Origin: Pseudomonadota bacterium
GTDB lineage: Bacteria > Pseudomonadota > Alphaproteobacteria > Rhizobiales > Rhizobiaceae
Length of the DNA stretch: 9,446 nt
Direction: 5' to 3'
NCBI GenBank assembly: GCA_023444445.1
Contig: JAEXMK010000136.1
Span: forward strand, 1 to 9,446
Part shown: positions 1 through 6,013 of the stretch, piece after piece
Layout of the letters: each line of letters begins with the position of its first letter
Numbering within the stretch: position 1 is the stretch's first letter
Translations under genes and position numbers: made by a program
The notes under the pieces: model-generated
Database searches by the model: none
Seen by the model: the letters and a program-made list of their open reading frames with translations, nothing else
What the model was told of the DNA's origin: nothing

Positions 1-1
1 T

Positions 2-60
2 CGTACATCATTCTGTCAGAACCGTACATCAATCCGTCAAATTCGTACATCAGTGCCACA
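2..60. repeat. Upstream iteron array, three 21-bp-spaced direct repeats
   Basis: Three direct repeats begin with CGTACATCA at 2, 23 and 44, exactly 21 bp apart, about two helical turns, so bound protein would sit on one face of the helix. Copies 1 and 2 share a 17-bp core, CGTACATCAnTCyGTCA; copy 3 keeps the first 9 bp and decays after that. The array starts at the window edge and may continue upstream. Regular iterons next to a plasmid initiator gene are normally initiator or repressor binding sites. Which of RepA or the RHH protein binds here cannot be decided from sequence. Confidence 0.8.
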
Positions 61-171
61 AGGGTGGTTTAAGTGCATGATTCAGTAAATGAATCTCCAG
101 CCTAAAACTAAGACAAAAACTACAAAAACTAGATTCAAAAACTTCAGGCATGACAAAAATTTTTCCTGTTG

Positions 172-188
172 AATTTTTCGGAAAAATT
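172..188. repeat. Perfect AT-rich palindrome (7-bp arms)
   Basis: AATTTTT at 172-178 and AAAAATT at 182-188 are perfect reverse complements separated by 3 bp. Just upstream, 155-164 is five A followed by five T, a typical bent or easily melted sequence. No run of T follows a GC stem, so this is not a terminator. It may be a protein site or part of a melting region. Confidence 0.4.
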
Positions 189-213
189 GGCAATAACCAA
201 TGCATCCATCGAA

Positions 214-241
214 GATATATTGAGGAATTACCTCTGATATC
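214..241. repeat. Interrupted inverted repeat in the origin leader
   Basis: GATAT (214-218) plus GAGG (222-225) is mirrored by CCTC (231-234) plus ATATC (237-241). This makes an imperfect 28-bp dyad centred near 228. It could be an operator or a small cruciform. Nothing in the sequence names the protein that would bind it. Confidence 0.35.
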
Positions 242-330
242 CTCTAGCTCAGATGGAAACTCCCAAATTTTGGCGAATCACTATATTTCAGCTCGTCGAA
301 ATAATGAGAAACGAAGACCGCTGCGATCAT

Positions 331-408
331 TGTCAAAAATCCTGTACAACGATCCGTCTCGGAATGACAAAAATCTCGTATTTCATTCCGACATCTTTTG
401 ACAAAAAT
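331..408. repeat. Diverged iteron-like repeats at 34-bp spacing
   Basis: TGTCAAAAAT at 331, TGACAAAAAT at 365 and TGACAAAAAT at 399 are spaced exactly 34 bp apart. The sequence after the first two resembles the 17-bp iteron core at 2-60: 343-359 and 377-393 each match copy 2 of that array at 13 of 17 positions. The region therefore looks like an older, expanded copy of the upstream iteron array with an A-tract between units. The unit starting at 399 keeps only the decamer. An 8-bp perfect inverted repeat (360-367 with 383-390) is embedded here. Confidence 0.5.
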
Positions 409-501
409 GCGGGCCGCAACGGGAATGCCGATCAGGCTTTCCACCGTTTCCCCTTTCTTTCATATGAAACCGATATCCTCATGAGCGAATGATGATAGGA
501 C

Positions 502-532
502 GTTTCCATCCCGTCATCATCTGGATGGAAAC
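502..532. promoter_or_regulatory. Perfect 10-bp inverted repeat over the rhh ribosome binding site
   Basis: GTTTCCATCC (502-511) and GGATGGAAAC (523-532) are exact reverse complements with an 11-base spacer, ending 2 bp before the ATG at 535. The right arm contains the only purine-rich, Shine-Dalgarno-like sequence (GGATGGAA). As RNA, the hairpin would hide the ribosome binding site; as DNA, the two arms would be dyad half-sites for a dimeric repressor. The half-site recurs upstream as GATGGAAACTC at 252-262, an 11-bp match to 524-534. Autoregulation by the RHH protein is the simplest inference. Confidence 0.6.
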
Positions 533-534
533 TC

Positions 535-756
535 ATGTCCTCTTCCTCTTCTCCGGAAAAACCCATGCCAACGGGTCGCGGCATCCGCAAGGGCCGCAGG
601 GAACAGGTGACAATCACCATTGCCCCCGACATCCTCGATCGCGTCGATGAAAGAGCGGCCCGCATGGGGCTCAGCCGCGCCGCCTGGATCAATACCTGCA
701 TTTTCCAGGGCCTCGAAGCGAGCTTTACCGGCATCAAGGGAGAGCGGAATGACTGA
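535..756 (+). CDS. Small ribbon-helix-helix (CopG/Arc-type) protein upstream of repA
   Basis: The gene encodes 73 residues. A Ser-rich start and a basic stretch (GRGIRKGRR, about residues 14-22) precede a short beta strand (EQVTITIAP, 23-31) and two helices (about 32-44 and 47-61). This is the layout of ribbon-helix-helix DNA-binding proteins, which dimerise through the strand and insert it in the major groove. The stop codon overlaps the repA start by 8 bp, so the two are almost certainly one operon with translational coupling. A role as repressor of the rep operon, and so in copy control, is inferred from position, size and the inverted repeat just upstream. ATG 535 is preferred because the weak ribosome binding site GGATGGAA precedes it; an in-frame ATG at 565 is possible and would keep the fold. 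An antitoxin role is less likely, because no toxin gene follows. Confidence 0.75.
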   Translation: MSSSSSPEKPMPTGRGIRKGRREQVTITIAPDILDRVDERAARMGLSRAAWINTCIFQGLEASFTGIKGERND

Positions 757-1750
757 TCCGGCAAAGACAGTGTCCGGCCCGATCGGCAAGGCCTTGGAGC
801 GTCTGGAGGCATCGATGAAAGCGAAATCGAAGGAGAAGGCCGAGACGCAGGATATATCGGAGCTACTCACCAGTCCGCAACTTGACCTCTTCATCGCCAC
901 CGGCCGGGCCGCCTCTCCCAAGGATGAACTGGCGACCATGGAACATCCGGTCTATGCGATCGAGGATGGCGACCAGCGGATCATGTCCTACGAACATAAC
1001 GGCCAGACGCTGGAAGTCACGCCATCGGTGAAGGGCAGGGCAACCATCCATGACAAGGACATTGTGCTCTGCTGCGTCTCGAAGCTCGTCGATGCCATCA
1101 ATCACGGCCAGGCGGTGTCGCGGACCGTCAGCATCACCGCCCACGACCTCCTGAAATTCACCAACCGCAGCACCTCCGGCCGCGGCTATTATCTCCTGGA
1201 GCAGGCCCTGGACAGGCTTGCCGGCACCCGTATCAAGACATCGATCGCCACCGGCAAGCCTGCGCGGCGACGCACCAAGGCCTTCGGCCTGATCGATGCC
1301 TATGAGGCGGTGACACGCGGGCCGGAAAACCGCCTGGAAGAACTGCGCATCACGCTCAGCGAATTCACTTTCGATGCGACCCTGGCGCTCGAAGTGCTGA
1401 GCATCGATCCGGATTATTTCAAGCTGCGCAAGGGAACGGAAAAACGGCTTTACGAACTGGCCCGCAAGCATTGCGGCGACCAAGGACGCTGGAAGATCGG
1501 CCTCGATCTCCTGCAAAAGAAGGTCGGATCCCGCCAGCCGCTCTTCAAGTTCCGGGCGGCCGTGCGCGCCATCAGCGAGGCCAATACCTTGCCGGGCTAT
1601 CACATCGTTTTTCTGCACACTGATGATTCCGTTGTCTTTTATGGGCGCAACGATGCCGGGCTCAACGCCATGCAGATGGATGCCGTCACCAGGACACCGG
1701 CGATGCGCTCACGCCGGAAAACCATCCGCGGGTCTGACAACGCTTCTTGA
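749..1750 (+). CDS. repA: Plasmid replication initiator protein, RPA (replication initiator protein A) family
   Basis: The 333-residue product matches the RPA family of alphaproteobacterial plasmid initiators. Recognisable family segments are DLFIATG (46-52), MEHPVY (64-69), YEHNG (81-85) and the TPSVKGRATI-HDKD block (91-104). Two winged-helix-like regions follow (about 105-190 and 217-300), with a basic tail (RSRRK, 320-324). Such proteins bind iterons and load the replication machinery at the plasmid origin. The reading frame is open back to 620, but ATG 749 is chosen because GGGAG lies just upstream, it overlaps the rhh stop in a coupled arrangement, and family homology starts after it; the extra N-terminal residues would be out-of-frame translation of the rhh gene. 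Iteron arrays on both sides support the assignment. The length looks complete. I see no parA/parB or repB/repC genes in the window, so partition functions must be elsewhere. Confidence 0.9.
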   Translation: MTDPAKTVSGPIGKALERLEASMKAKSKEKAETQDISELLTSPQLDLFIATGRAASPKDELATMEHPVYAIEDGDQRIMSYEHNGQTLEVTPSVKGRATIHDKDIVLCCVSKLVDAINHGQAVSRTVSITAHDLLKFTNRSTSGRGYYLLEQALDRLAGTRIKTSIATGKPARRRTKAFGLIDAYEAVTRGPENRLEELRITLSEFTFDATLALEVLSIDPDYFKLRKGTEKRLYELARKHCGDQGRWKIGLDLLQKKVGSRQPLFKFRAAVRAISEANTLPGYHIVFLHTDDSVVFYGRNDAGLNAMQMDAVTRTPAMRSRRKTIRGSDNAS

Positions 1751-1767
1751 AACACGGCGCTTGGACT

Positions 1768-2050
1768 CGTCACTCTACGGATGTTTTCAGGTAGTTTCTT
1801 GATATGAATGAATAAATCTCTCTTCGGGAACACAGGGCGCAGGAATGGCCCCACAGAAGTCCGGTGCCTTGGAGCTTCAGATTTCGGTTTGAACCCCATT
1901 CCATCGGGTGTAGGCGGCATTCGTCACTCTGGAGATGTTCACTCGTCACTCCGGGGATGCGTCTTCGTCACTCTAGGGATGTTTGACTCGGTACTCCACG
2001 GATGAGGATTCGTCACTCCGGGGATGGCCGCGTTCGTCACTCTACCGATA
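1768..2050. repeat. Downstream iterons, seven copies of a 16-bp repeat (candidate oriV)
   Basis: The consensus CGTCACTCyrsGGATG occurs at 1768-1783, 1922-1937, 1944-1959, 1966-1981, 1989-2004 (degenerate: CGGTACTCCACGGATG), 2011-2026 and 2035-2050 (degenerate end, CCGATA). The last six run head to tail with start-to-start spacing of 22, 22, 23, 22 and 24 bp. The first stands alone, 154 bp before the cluster and just after the repA stop. The sequence differs from the upstream 21-bp family. Directly repeated sites phased by two helical turns beside an initiator gene are the hallmark of an iteron origin. GANTC sites lie at 1764-1768, 1985-1989 and 2007-2011, partly inside or touching the repeats. 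Confidence 0.85.
1784..1921. other. Spacer between the orphan iteron and the main array
   Basis: This 138-bp stretch has no credible gene. A 7-bp inverted repeat, GGAATGG (1842-1848) with CCATTCC (1896-1902), encloses 47 bases. A short AT-rich part lies near 1797-1820. An open frame runs through it on the plus strand from 1808, but it continues into the iterons and has no ribosome binding site. The spacer may be a remnant of iteron decay, part of the origin, or the end of the repA transcript. Confidence 0.35.
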
Positions 2051-2231
2051 ATCTGCAAGGTTTTCGGAAATGAAAACAAAAGCATAACGAACACGTAACA
2101 CGCGCGCGCGCTTTAACGTCTTTAACAGAGTCCTTAACGGAAGCCATGCCGAGAGAATTCCAGGCGAAACGATCCCGCTTTCATGTCGGACAATGCCGCA
2201 TAAACAGAACGCTGGGACAGACAGGTTATCG
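2051..2231. other. Origin-distal noncoding region with alternating CG tract and TTAAC words
   Basis: After the last iteron comes an AT-rich stretch (2051-2098), then a 14-base strictly alternating purine-pyrimidine run (2098-2111, mostly CG), then TTAAC at 2113, 2122 and 2134 and a GANTC site at 2128-2132. The alternating tract could adopt Z-DNA under negative supercoiling. TTAAC is the half-site of the CtrA box, but the spacings here (5 and 8 bases between TTAA words) do not make the full N7 box. The layout suggests an unwinding or control element at the edge of the origin. No gene is seen. Confidence 0.4.
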
Positions 2232-3389
2232 TCAGTGGATATCCTGTGCAGCGATCCCGACGATATCCATGCAAACTGCCGTTTCCGCGACGAGCACTCC
2301 GCCATGATAGGCATCCAGCCGGATATTGAACAGGCCTTCATGCGCCGGCAGGTCCAGCATATCCAGGAGCATGAAATGCCCCTGGCCGCCATCGACGGCG
2401 AGCGTTGCATGGGTCGGATCCTTCGGGCTGTCGGCCACCCCGTCATCATCGGCATCGAGCGCCCAGGCATAACCGTGATCGGCATCACCCCGGAGCAGAT
2501 AATGCTTCCACGCGACCCCGTCCGTGGGATCGGTATCAACGCTCAATTTGAAGGAAAAATCGGTCAATTCGCGCTGTCCGAGCGATGCGATTGACAAAGC
2601 GATCGAGCTGCCGGCCGTCACATGATCGAAACCGGCGGTATGGCCTTCGACATAGCTCTTGCTATGCAGGGGCGTGCCCGCCGCATCGCGCAGGCTGAGC
2701 CCGAGTTCCAGATGGGCGCTGTTGCTGGTGGCGATCACAAAGCCTTCGGCCGAACCTTTTCCGATCAGCAGGATCTTGTCATTGCCGTCGAGCCTGTATG
2801 GCGTGATCGCCGCATCGAGAGCGTAGGTGACGCCTTCGATCATGCCGCCGTCTGGAGCGGGAAACTGGGCTCCGCCACTGGAGCCGGGCAATGCTGCAAT
2901 TGCCTTATCCACAATTTCGGCCGTTGCAGGGACTTGGCCATCGACCGTTTTGAGGAACAGGCGTGCAAGGCTGGCGGCGCTCTCTCCCCGATAGGCTTCG
3001 ATCTCGGCTTTGGTGTCGAGATGGCGCGTATACAGATCGGCCGCGGCGACCTTCCGGTCGAGTGCGTTTCGATCCGGACCGGAGGCGGCATCGATGATAT
3101 GCATCGCAACCGTCTGCATCGTCGCCCGGCCGTGAGCCAGTTCCTCCTCATAGACGTGAAGAGCCGCGGAATCGGAGTTGCGGCCGAAAAGGTTCTGGAA
3201 GACGGTCTCGATCACGTCGCTGCTCGAAACACCATCGAAAACCTTCTGGAATTCGGCCTGGGCGGACATCCGTGTCGCGACCCCCGCAAGAGATGTTCCG
3301 GCATCGATCTGCTGGTTCCAATAGCGCAGGCCTTCCGGATCTGCCGGCCGTCCGAAAAACGCGATGTATATTTCCTGCAGGTTGGTCAT
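2232..3389 (-). CDS. DUF4214-type putative exported protein with a calcium-binding-like loop
   Basis: The product is 385 residues. The N-terminus (IYIAFFGRPADPEGLRYW, about 7-24) is a typical DUF4214 motif, and a second, weaker unit follows at 60-87 (VFQNLFGRNSDSAAL). DUF4214 is common in secreted RTX-like and exopolysaccharide-associated proteins of alphaproteobacteria. After a helical region (about 105-168) and a Gly/Pro linker (169-182), the C-terminal half is rich in beta-strand-like sequence, and residues 312-320 fit DxDxDGxxD, a calcium-coordinating loop. There is no N-terminal signal peptide or membrane segment. Family members are often thought to leave by type I secretion, but I see no classical RTX nonapeptides. 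The gene diverges from the glycosyltransferase across about 160 bp holding a CtrA-type box. A role in the cell envelope or matrix is inferred from family and neighbours. The start at 3389 fits the family, though its ribosome binding site is weak. Confidence 0.75.
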   Translation of the reverse strand: MTNLQEIYIAFFGRPADPEGLRYWNQQIDAGTSLAGVATRMSAQAEFQKVFDGVSSSDVIETVFQNLFGRNSDSAALHVYEEELAHGRATMQTVAMHIIDAASGPDRNALDRKVAAADLYTRHLDTKAEIEAYRGESAASLARLFLKTVDGQVPATAEIVDKAIAALPGSSGGAQFPAPDGGMIEGVTYALDAAITPYRLDGNDKILLIGKGSAEGFVIATSNSAHLELGLSLRDAAGTPLHSKSYVEGHTAGFDHVTAGSSIALSIASLGQRELTDFSFKLSVDTDPTDGVAWKHYLLRGDADHGYAWALDADDDGVADSPKDPTHATLAVDGGQGHFMLLDMLDLPAHEGLFNIRLDAYHGGVLVAETAVCMDIVGIAAQDIH

Positions 3390-3548
3390 CGGTCCATGCC
3401 CCGTTTCAGCAAGGCTGACAGAAACTTAAAAGCATTTATTAATCAAATGTTAACGCCGCGCTTGGTTAATGTGCCAGAAAACCGTTTTGCTTTGGCCGCG
3501 ACTAAGGCTAGGGACTTTCCGAAAGCAGACGACGTGCGTAGCGCGCAG
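3390..3548. promoter_or_regulatory. Divergent promoter region of the DUF4214 and glycosyltransferase genes
   Basis: This AT-rich interval must hold the start signals for both divergent genes. The core from 3420 to 3470 is rich in TTAA words and contains the CtrA-type box listed separately. I could not assign convincing -35/-10 pairs on either strand. The right part (about 3480-3548) looks GC-richer, and an in-frame extension of the glycosyltransferase is open through it, so the transcript leader may be shorter than it seems. Confidence 0.5.
3439..3454 (+). promoter_or_regulatory. CtrA-type box TTAA-N7-TTAAC between divergent genes
   Basis: TTAATCAAATGTTAAC fits the full alphaproteobacterial CtrA consensus, TTAA then seven bases then TTAAC, without mismatch. 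It lies 50-65 bp upstream of the DUF4214 start codon and about 95 bp upstream of the glycosyltransferase start, so it could act on either. A second perfect box occurs at 9393. Binding by CtrA is inferred from the motif only. Confidence 0.5.
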
Positions 3549-4682
3549 ATGTCCAGCCGGGATAAAGACTTCCGTATGCGTGTTCTCCATTTTTTCAAAA
3601 CCTATTGGCCCGATACGTTTGGAGGCGTGGAGCGCACCATTCACGCCATCGCCAAAGGCTGCCGCGCCTATGGCATGGAGGCTGACGTACTGGCGCTCAG
3701 CCCCAAGCCCGCGCCCGAACCCTTCGTTTTCGACGGGCATCGCGTGATCCAGGTGAAGCAGGATCTCGATATCGCCTCGACCGGATTTTCACGCGCCGCT
3801 TTCAGGGCGTTTCGCGATCTCAGCCGCCAGGCCGACGTGGTGCATTTCCATTTTCCCTGGCCGTTCATGGATCTGGTCGATCTCGTCACGCCGCATCGAA
3901 AACCCGTGGTGGTCACCTATCACTCGGACATCGTGAAGCAGAAACTGCTGCTGCGCCTTTACAGTCCACTGATGCATCACTTCCTGCGTGGCGCCGACCG
4001 GATCGTCGCGACTTCGCCGAACTATCTGGCTTCCAGTCCGGTGCTGCCGCTTTATCGCGACAAGGTGGAGGTCATTCCGCTTGGCCTCGACGAGGCCGAT
4101 TATCCGGCACCCGACCCCCAGCGCATTGCGTATTGGCAGGACCGTTTCCCGGACGGCTTCTTTCTCTTCGTCGGCGTGCTGCGCTATTACAAGGGGATCC
4201 ATATCCTGTTCGAGGCCGCCCGAAGCACGGGCCTGCCGGTGGTCATCATCGGTGGCGGCGGGCTTGAAAGTGAGTTGAAGGCGTGCGCCGAGGCGGAAGG
4301 CCTGTCCCAGGTCCATCTGCTCGGGCCTCTTGCCGATGCGGACAAGTCGGCTCTGCTTTCTCTTTGCCGGGCGCTGGTCTTTCCATCGCATTTGCGGTCC
4401 GAAGCTTTCGGACTTTCCCTGGTGGAAGCCGCCATGGCCGGCAAACCGATGATTTCATGCGAAATCGGCACGGGCACGAGTTTCGTGAACCTGGACGAGG
4501 AAACCGGCCTTGTGATCCCGCCCGACGACCCTGAAAATCTGGCGCGGGCCATGCGGCGGCTCTGGAAAAGCGAGGAAGAATGCAGCCGGTTCGGCCGCGC
4601 TGCCCGGCTGCGTTATGAAGCGATGTTCACGGCCGAAAAAATGGCGAAAGCCTATGCGGATCTCTATCGGCGCCTGAGGTGA
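3549..4682 (+). CDS. GT4-family glycosyltransferase
   Basis: The product is 377 residues with the GT-B layout. The N-terminal half starts MRVLHFFKTYWPDTFGGVE (10-28), a signature of GT4 mannosyl/rhamnosyl-type transferases that includes the Gly-rich acceptor-side loop; HFHFPW (99-104) and TYHSD (123-127) follow. The C-terminal nucleotide-sugar half has FVGVLRYYKG (207-216, with R212 and K215 expected at the diphosphate), IGGGGLE (234-240), and the EX7E motif with E285 and E293 in SEAFGLSLVE. It should transfer a nucleotide-activated sugar to a lipid-linked or growing glycan at the inner face of the membrane; donor and acceptor are unknown. The frame is open far upstream (antisense to the DUF4214 gene), but homology begins at residue 10-11. 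ATG 3549 and ATG 3576 are both possible, neither with a good ribosome binding site. It resembles O-antigen enzymes such as WbpZ only at the level of family signature. Confidence 0.88.
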   Translation: MSSRDKDFRMRVLHFFKTYWPDTFGGVERTIHAIAKGCRAYGMEADVLALSPKPAPEPFVFDGHRVIQVKQDLDIASTGFSRAAFRAFRDLSRQADVVHFHFPWPFMDLVDLVTPHRKPVVVTYHSDIVKQKLLLRLYSPLMHHFLRGADRIVATSPNYLASSPVLPLYRDKVEVIPLGLDEADYPAPDPQRIAYWQDRFPDGFFLFVGVLRYYKGIHILFEAARSTGLPVVIIGGGGLESELKACAEAEGLSQVHLLGPLADADKSALLSLCRALVFPSHLRSEAFGLSLVEAAMAGKPMISCEIGTGTSFVNLDEETGLVIPPDDPENLARAMRRLWKSEEECSRFGRAARLRYEAMFTAEKMAKAYADLYRRLR

Positions 4683-4804
4683 CGCGGTGCGGCACGGGTG
4701 GTCATGAAATGCTGTTCTGCCGCCCCTAGGCCAATTCGGAGATCGAGCTTGACCCGTCGCGCAAAACATCGTCGATAGATCACCGTCCCACCGGTTTGGA
4801 TCCC

Positions 4805-5962
4805 ATGTTCGAAGTCATCGCCGAGGATACGTTCGATTTCCGTTCGCAGGAATATGCCGAACTGTTCAACGGCTCGGCGGCGACCGCATTCCAGCATCCC
4901 ATATGGCTTGCGCAACTGTATGAGAAGCTTGTGCCGCAAGGCGCGGCAACGCCGCTGATCATCGTCGTCCGTGTGCGCTCAAGCGGAAAGCTTGCGATGG
5001 TCCTGCCGCTGGTGCGACGCAGATACATGCTGCTGAAGGCCATTGAATTCGCGGATATGCGGGTTTCCGACTATGTATCGCCGGTCGTGGACGAAGAAAC
5101 GTTTTCCTGCATTCTGGACGACAGCCAGACATGCGCTGCCATCCGCACATATCTGCGGCCCTATGATCTCCTGCGCATCGGCAAGCTTGCGGACCGCTCG
5201 CTGGCGATGGAACGCCTCTTTGGCATCGGCAAGCGTGACGACATGGGAATGAGTGCCTATTGCAGCAAGCTGGAGCCGAGCTTCGCCGAATGGCGCGCGC
5301 ATCAGCTAGATCGGTCCTATCGCAAGGAACTCGACAAGAAGACGCGGCAACTCAATCGCATGGGAAAAGCGCGCTTCGAATGCGCGGACGGCCCGGCCGC
5401 CATCCGCACGATATTCGATGCGCTCAAGTTCTATCGCGGCAACCGCTTCGATGGCAGCGACGGCCCTGCCGACCTCTTGCAGCAGGCGTCCTATTTCGGT
5501 TTCTATCTGGCGGTGGCCAATGAAGGATGCGGTGGATTTGCACGCACCTATGCGATGTGGATGAATGACCGGCCGATCGCCGGCGCGCTCGGGCTCGCGC
5601 ATCGGGGCTCGTTTCTCGTCATTCTCGGTGGTTTCGACGAGGCCGGCTACAGGAAGCAATCGATCGGCAGCCTGATGTTCGAGCAGATCGCCCGGGACTG
5701 CATCGGGCGCGGCGACCTGCATCTCGATTTCACCATTGGCGACGAGCCCTACAAACGCATTTTCGGCGGCCAGCCTTCACCTATGTGGCAGATCCATCGC
5801 GCCGGCAGCCTGCTCGGCTATGCTGCGCATCTGGCCGTCGAAAAATTTCCGGCCGCCAAGCAACTGGCGCGGCATGTCCTGGGCGGCGGGCGCGGCAAGA
5901 AGGTCGAAGCGTCTGGCGCCGTCGTGCCGCCGACATCAGGTCAGAACACCGAATCCTCCTGA
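4805..5962 (+). CDS. CelD/BcsL-type GNAT acyltransferase
   Basis: The product is 385 residues. The pattern is that of the Acetyltransf_6 (CelD/BcsL) group: an N-terminal half with AFQHPIWLAQLYE (28-40) and LPLVRRR (67-73), then a second half with SYRKELDKKTRQLNRMG (171-187), a beta-rich core ending ILGGFDEAGYRK (273-284), and the telltale LDFTIGDEPYKRIFG (307-321). Family members are commonly encoded in exopolysaccharide, cellulose and capsule clusters and probably acylate sugars or amino sugars using acyl-CoA in the cytoplasm. The gene follows the glycosyltransferase on the same strand after a 122-bp gap, so it may be co-transcribed or have its own promoter; TTGACC at 4749-4754 is a possible -35 with only a weak -10. 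ATG 4805 is preferred over an in-frame TTG at 4796; GGA at 4798-4800 is a weak ribosome binding site. The tail after about residue 362 is low complexity. Confidence 0.82.
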   Translation: MFEVIAEDTFDFRSQEYAELFNGSAATAFQHPIWLAQLYEKLVPQGAATPLIIVVRVRSSGKLAMVLPLVRRRYMLLKAIEFADMRVSDYVSPVVDEETFSCILDDSQTCAAIRTYLRPYDLLRIGKLADRSLAMERLFGIGKRDDMGMSAYCSKLEPSFAEWRAHQLDRSYRKELDKKTRQLNRMGKARFECADGPAAIRTIFDALKFYRGNRFDGSDGPADLLQQASYFGFYLAVANEGCGGFARTYAMWMNDRPIAGALGLAHRGSFLVILGGFDEAGYRKQSIGSLMFEQIARDCIGRGDLHLDFTIGDEPYKRIFGGQPSPMWQIHRAGSLLGYAAHLAVEKFPAAKQLARHVLGGGRGKKVEASGAVVPPTSGQNTESS

Positions 5963-5978
5963 TCCCGGCTTAAGTACC

Positions 5979-6002
5979 GTCGGCAGGAACGCTTCTGCCG
6001 GC
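5979..6002. terminator. Hairpin between convergent genes, candidate bidirectional terminator
   Basis: GTCGGCAG (5979-5986) pairs with CTGCCGGC (5995-6002), with one G-T wobble. Two more inner pairs leave a 4-base loop. It sits in the 51-bp gap between the stops of the acyltransferase and the FAD oxidoreductase, where a shared terminator is expected. No T run follows on either strand, so intrinsic termination would be weak. Confidence 0.45.
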
Positions 6003-6013
6003 TGCAAGCGTGA

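Larger units (their letters stand above)
61..534. promoter_or_regulatory. AT-rich leader of the rhh-repA operon, candidate origin and control region
   Basis: No credible gene lies in this stretch. It is clearly more AT-rich than the coding DNA around it. It holds four GANTC sites (79-83, 91-95, 132-136, 275-279), the decamer TGACAAAAAT at 151, 365 and 399 with a variant at 331, and several inverted repeats listed separately. A TTGACA hexamer at 398-403 could be a -35 element, but no good -10 sequence stands at 16-18 bp, so I do not call a promoter. The operon promoter must lie here, and AT-rich DNA next to iterons could serve as an unwinding element. I see no convincing DnaA box in it. Confidence 0.55.

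Noticed and set aside
150..401. 83-codon open frame in the leader
   Set aside because: It starts within the repeat decamer TGACAAAAAT, has no ribosome binding site, reads through the repeats and has no recognisable sequence; the AT-rich DNA is better explained as regulatory.
398..426. TTGACA as a -35 promoter element
   Set aside because: The hexamer is perfect but is part of the repeated decamer, and no acceptable -10 sequence stands at the right distance.
620..748. N-terminal extension of repA
   Set aside because: It overlaps the rhh gene in another frame, reads as low-quality sequence, and a better start with a ribosome binding site is at 749.
863..1618. 251-codon antisense frame inside repA
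   Set aside because: It is a shadow of the GC-rich repA codons; the translation shows no family features, while repA in the other strand is clear.
1880..1902. tRNA T-arm-like words (GGTTTGAACCCC)
   Set aside because: No acceptor, D or anticodon arms can be placed around it; the resemblance is superficial.
1808..2005. 65-codon open frame between repA and the iterons
   Set aside because: It lacks a ribosome binding site and runs into the iteron array, so its C-terminus is just translated repeats.
2905..2913. Exact DnaA-box sequence TTATCCACA
   Set aside because: It lies alone inside the DUF4214 coding sequence, where it encodes ordinary residues, about 850 bp from the iterons; no cluster of such boxes supports it.
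2622..3548. Long upstream extension of the glycosyltransferase frame
   Set aside because: Most of it is antisense to the DUF4214 gene; family homology begins only at MRVLHFF, so the open frame is a GC-codon shadow.
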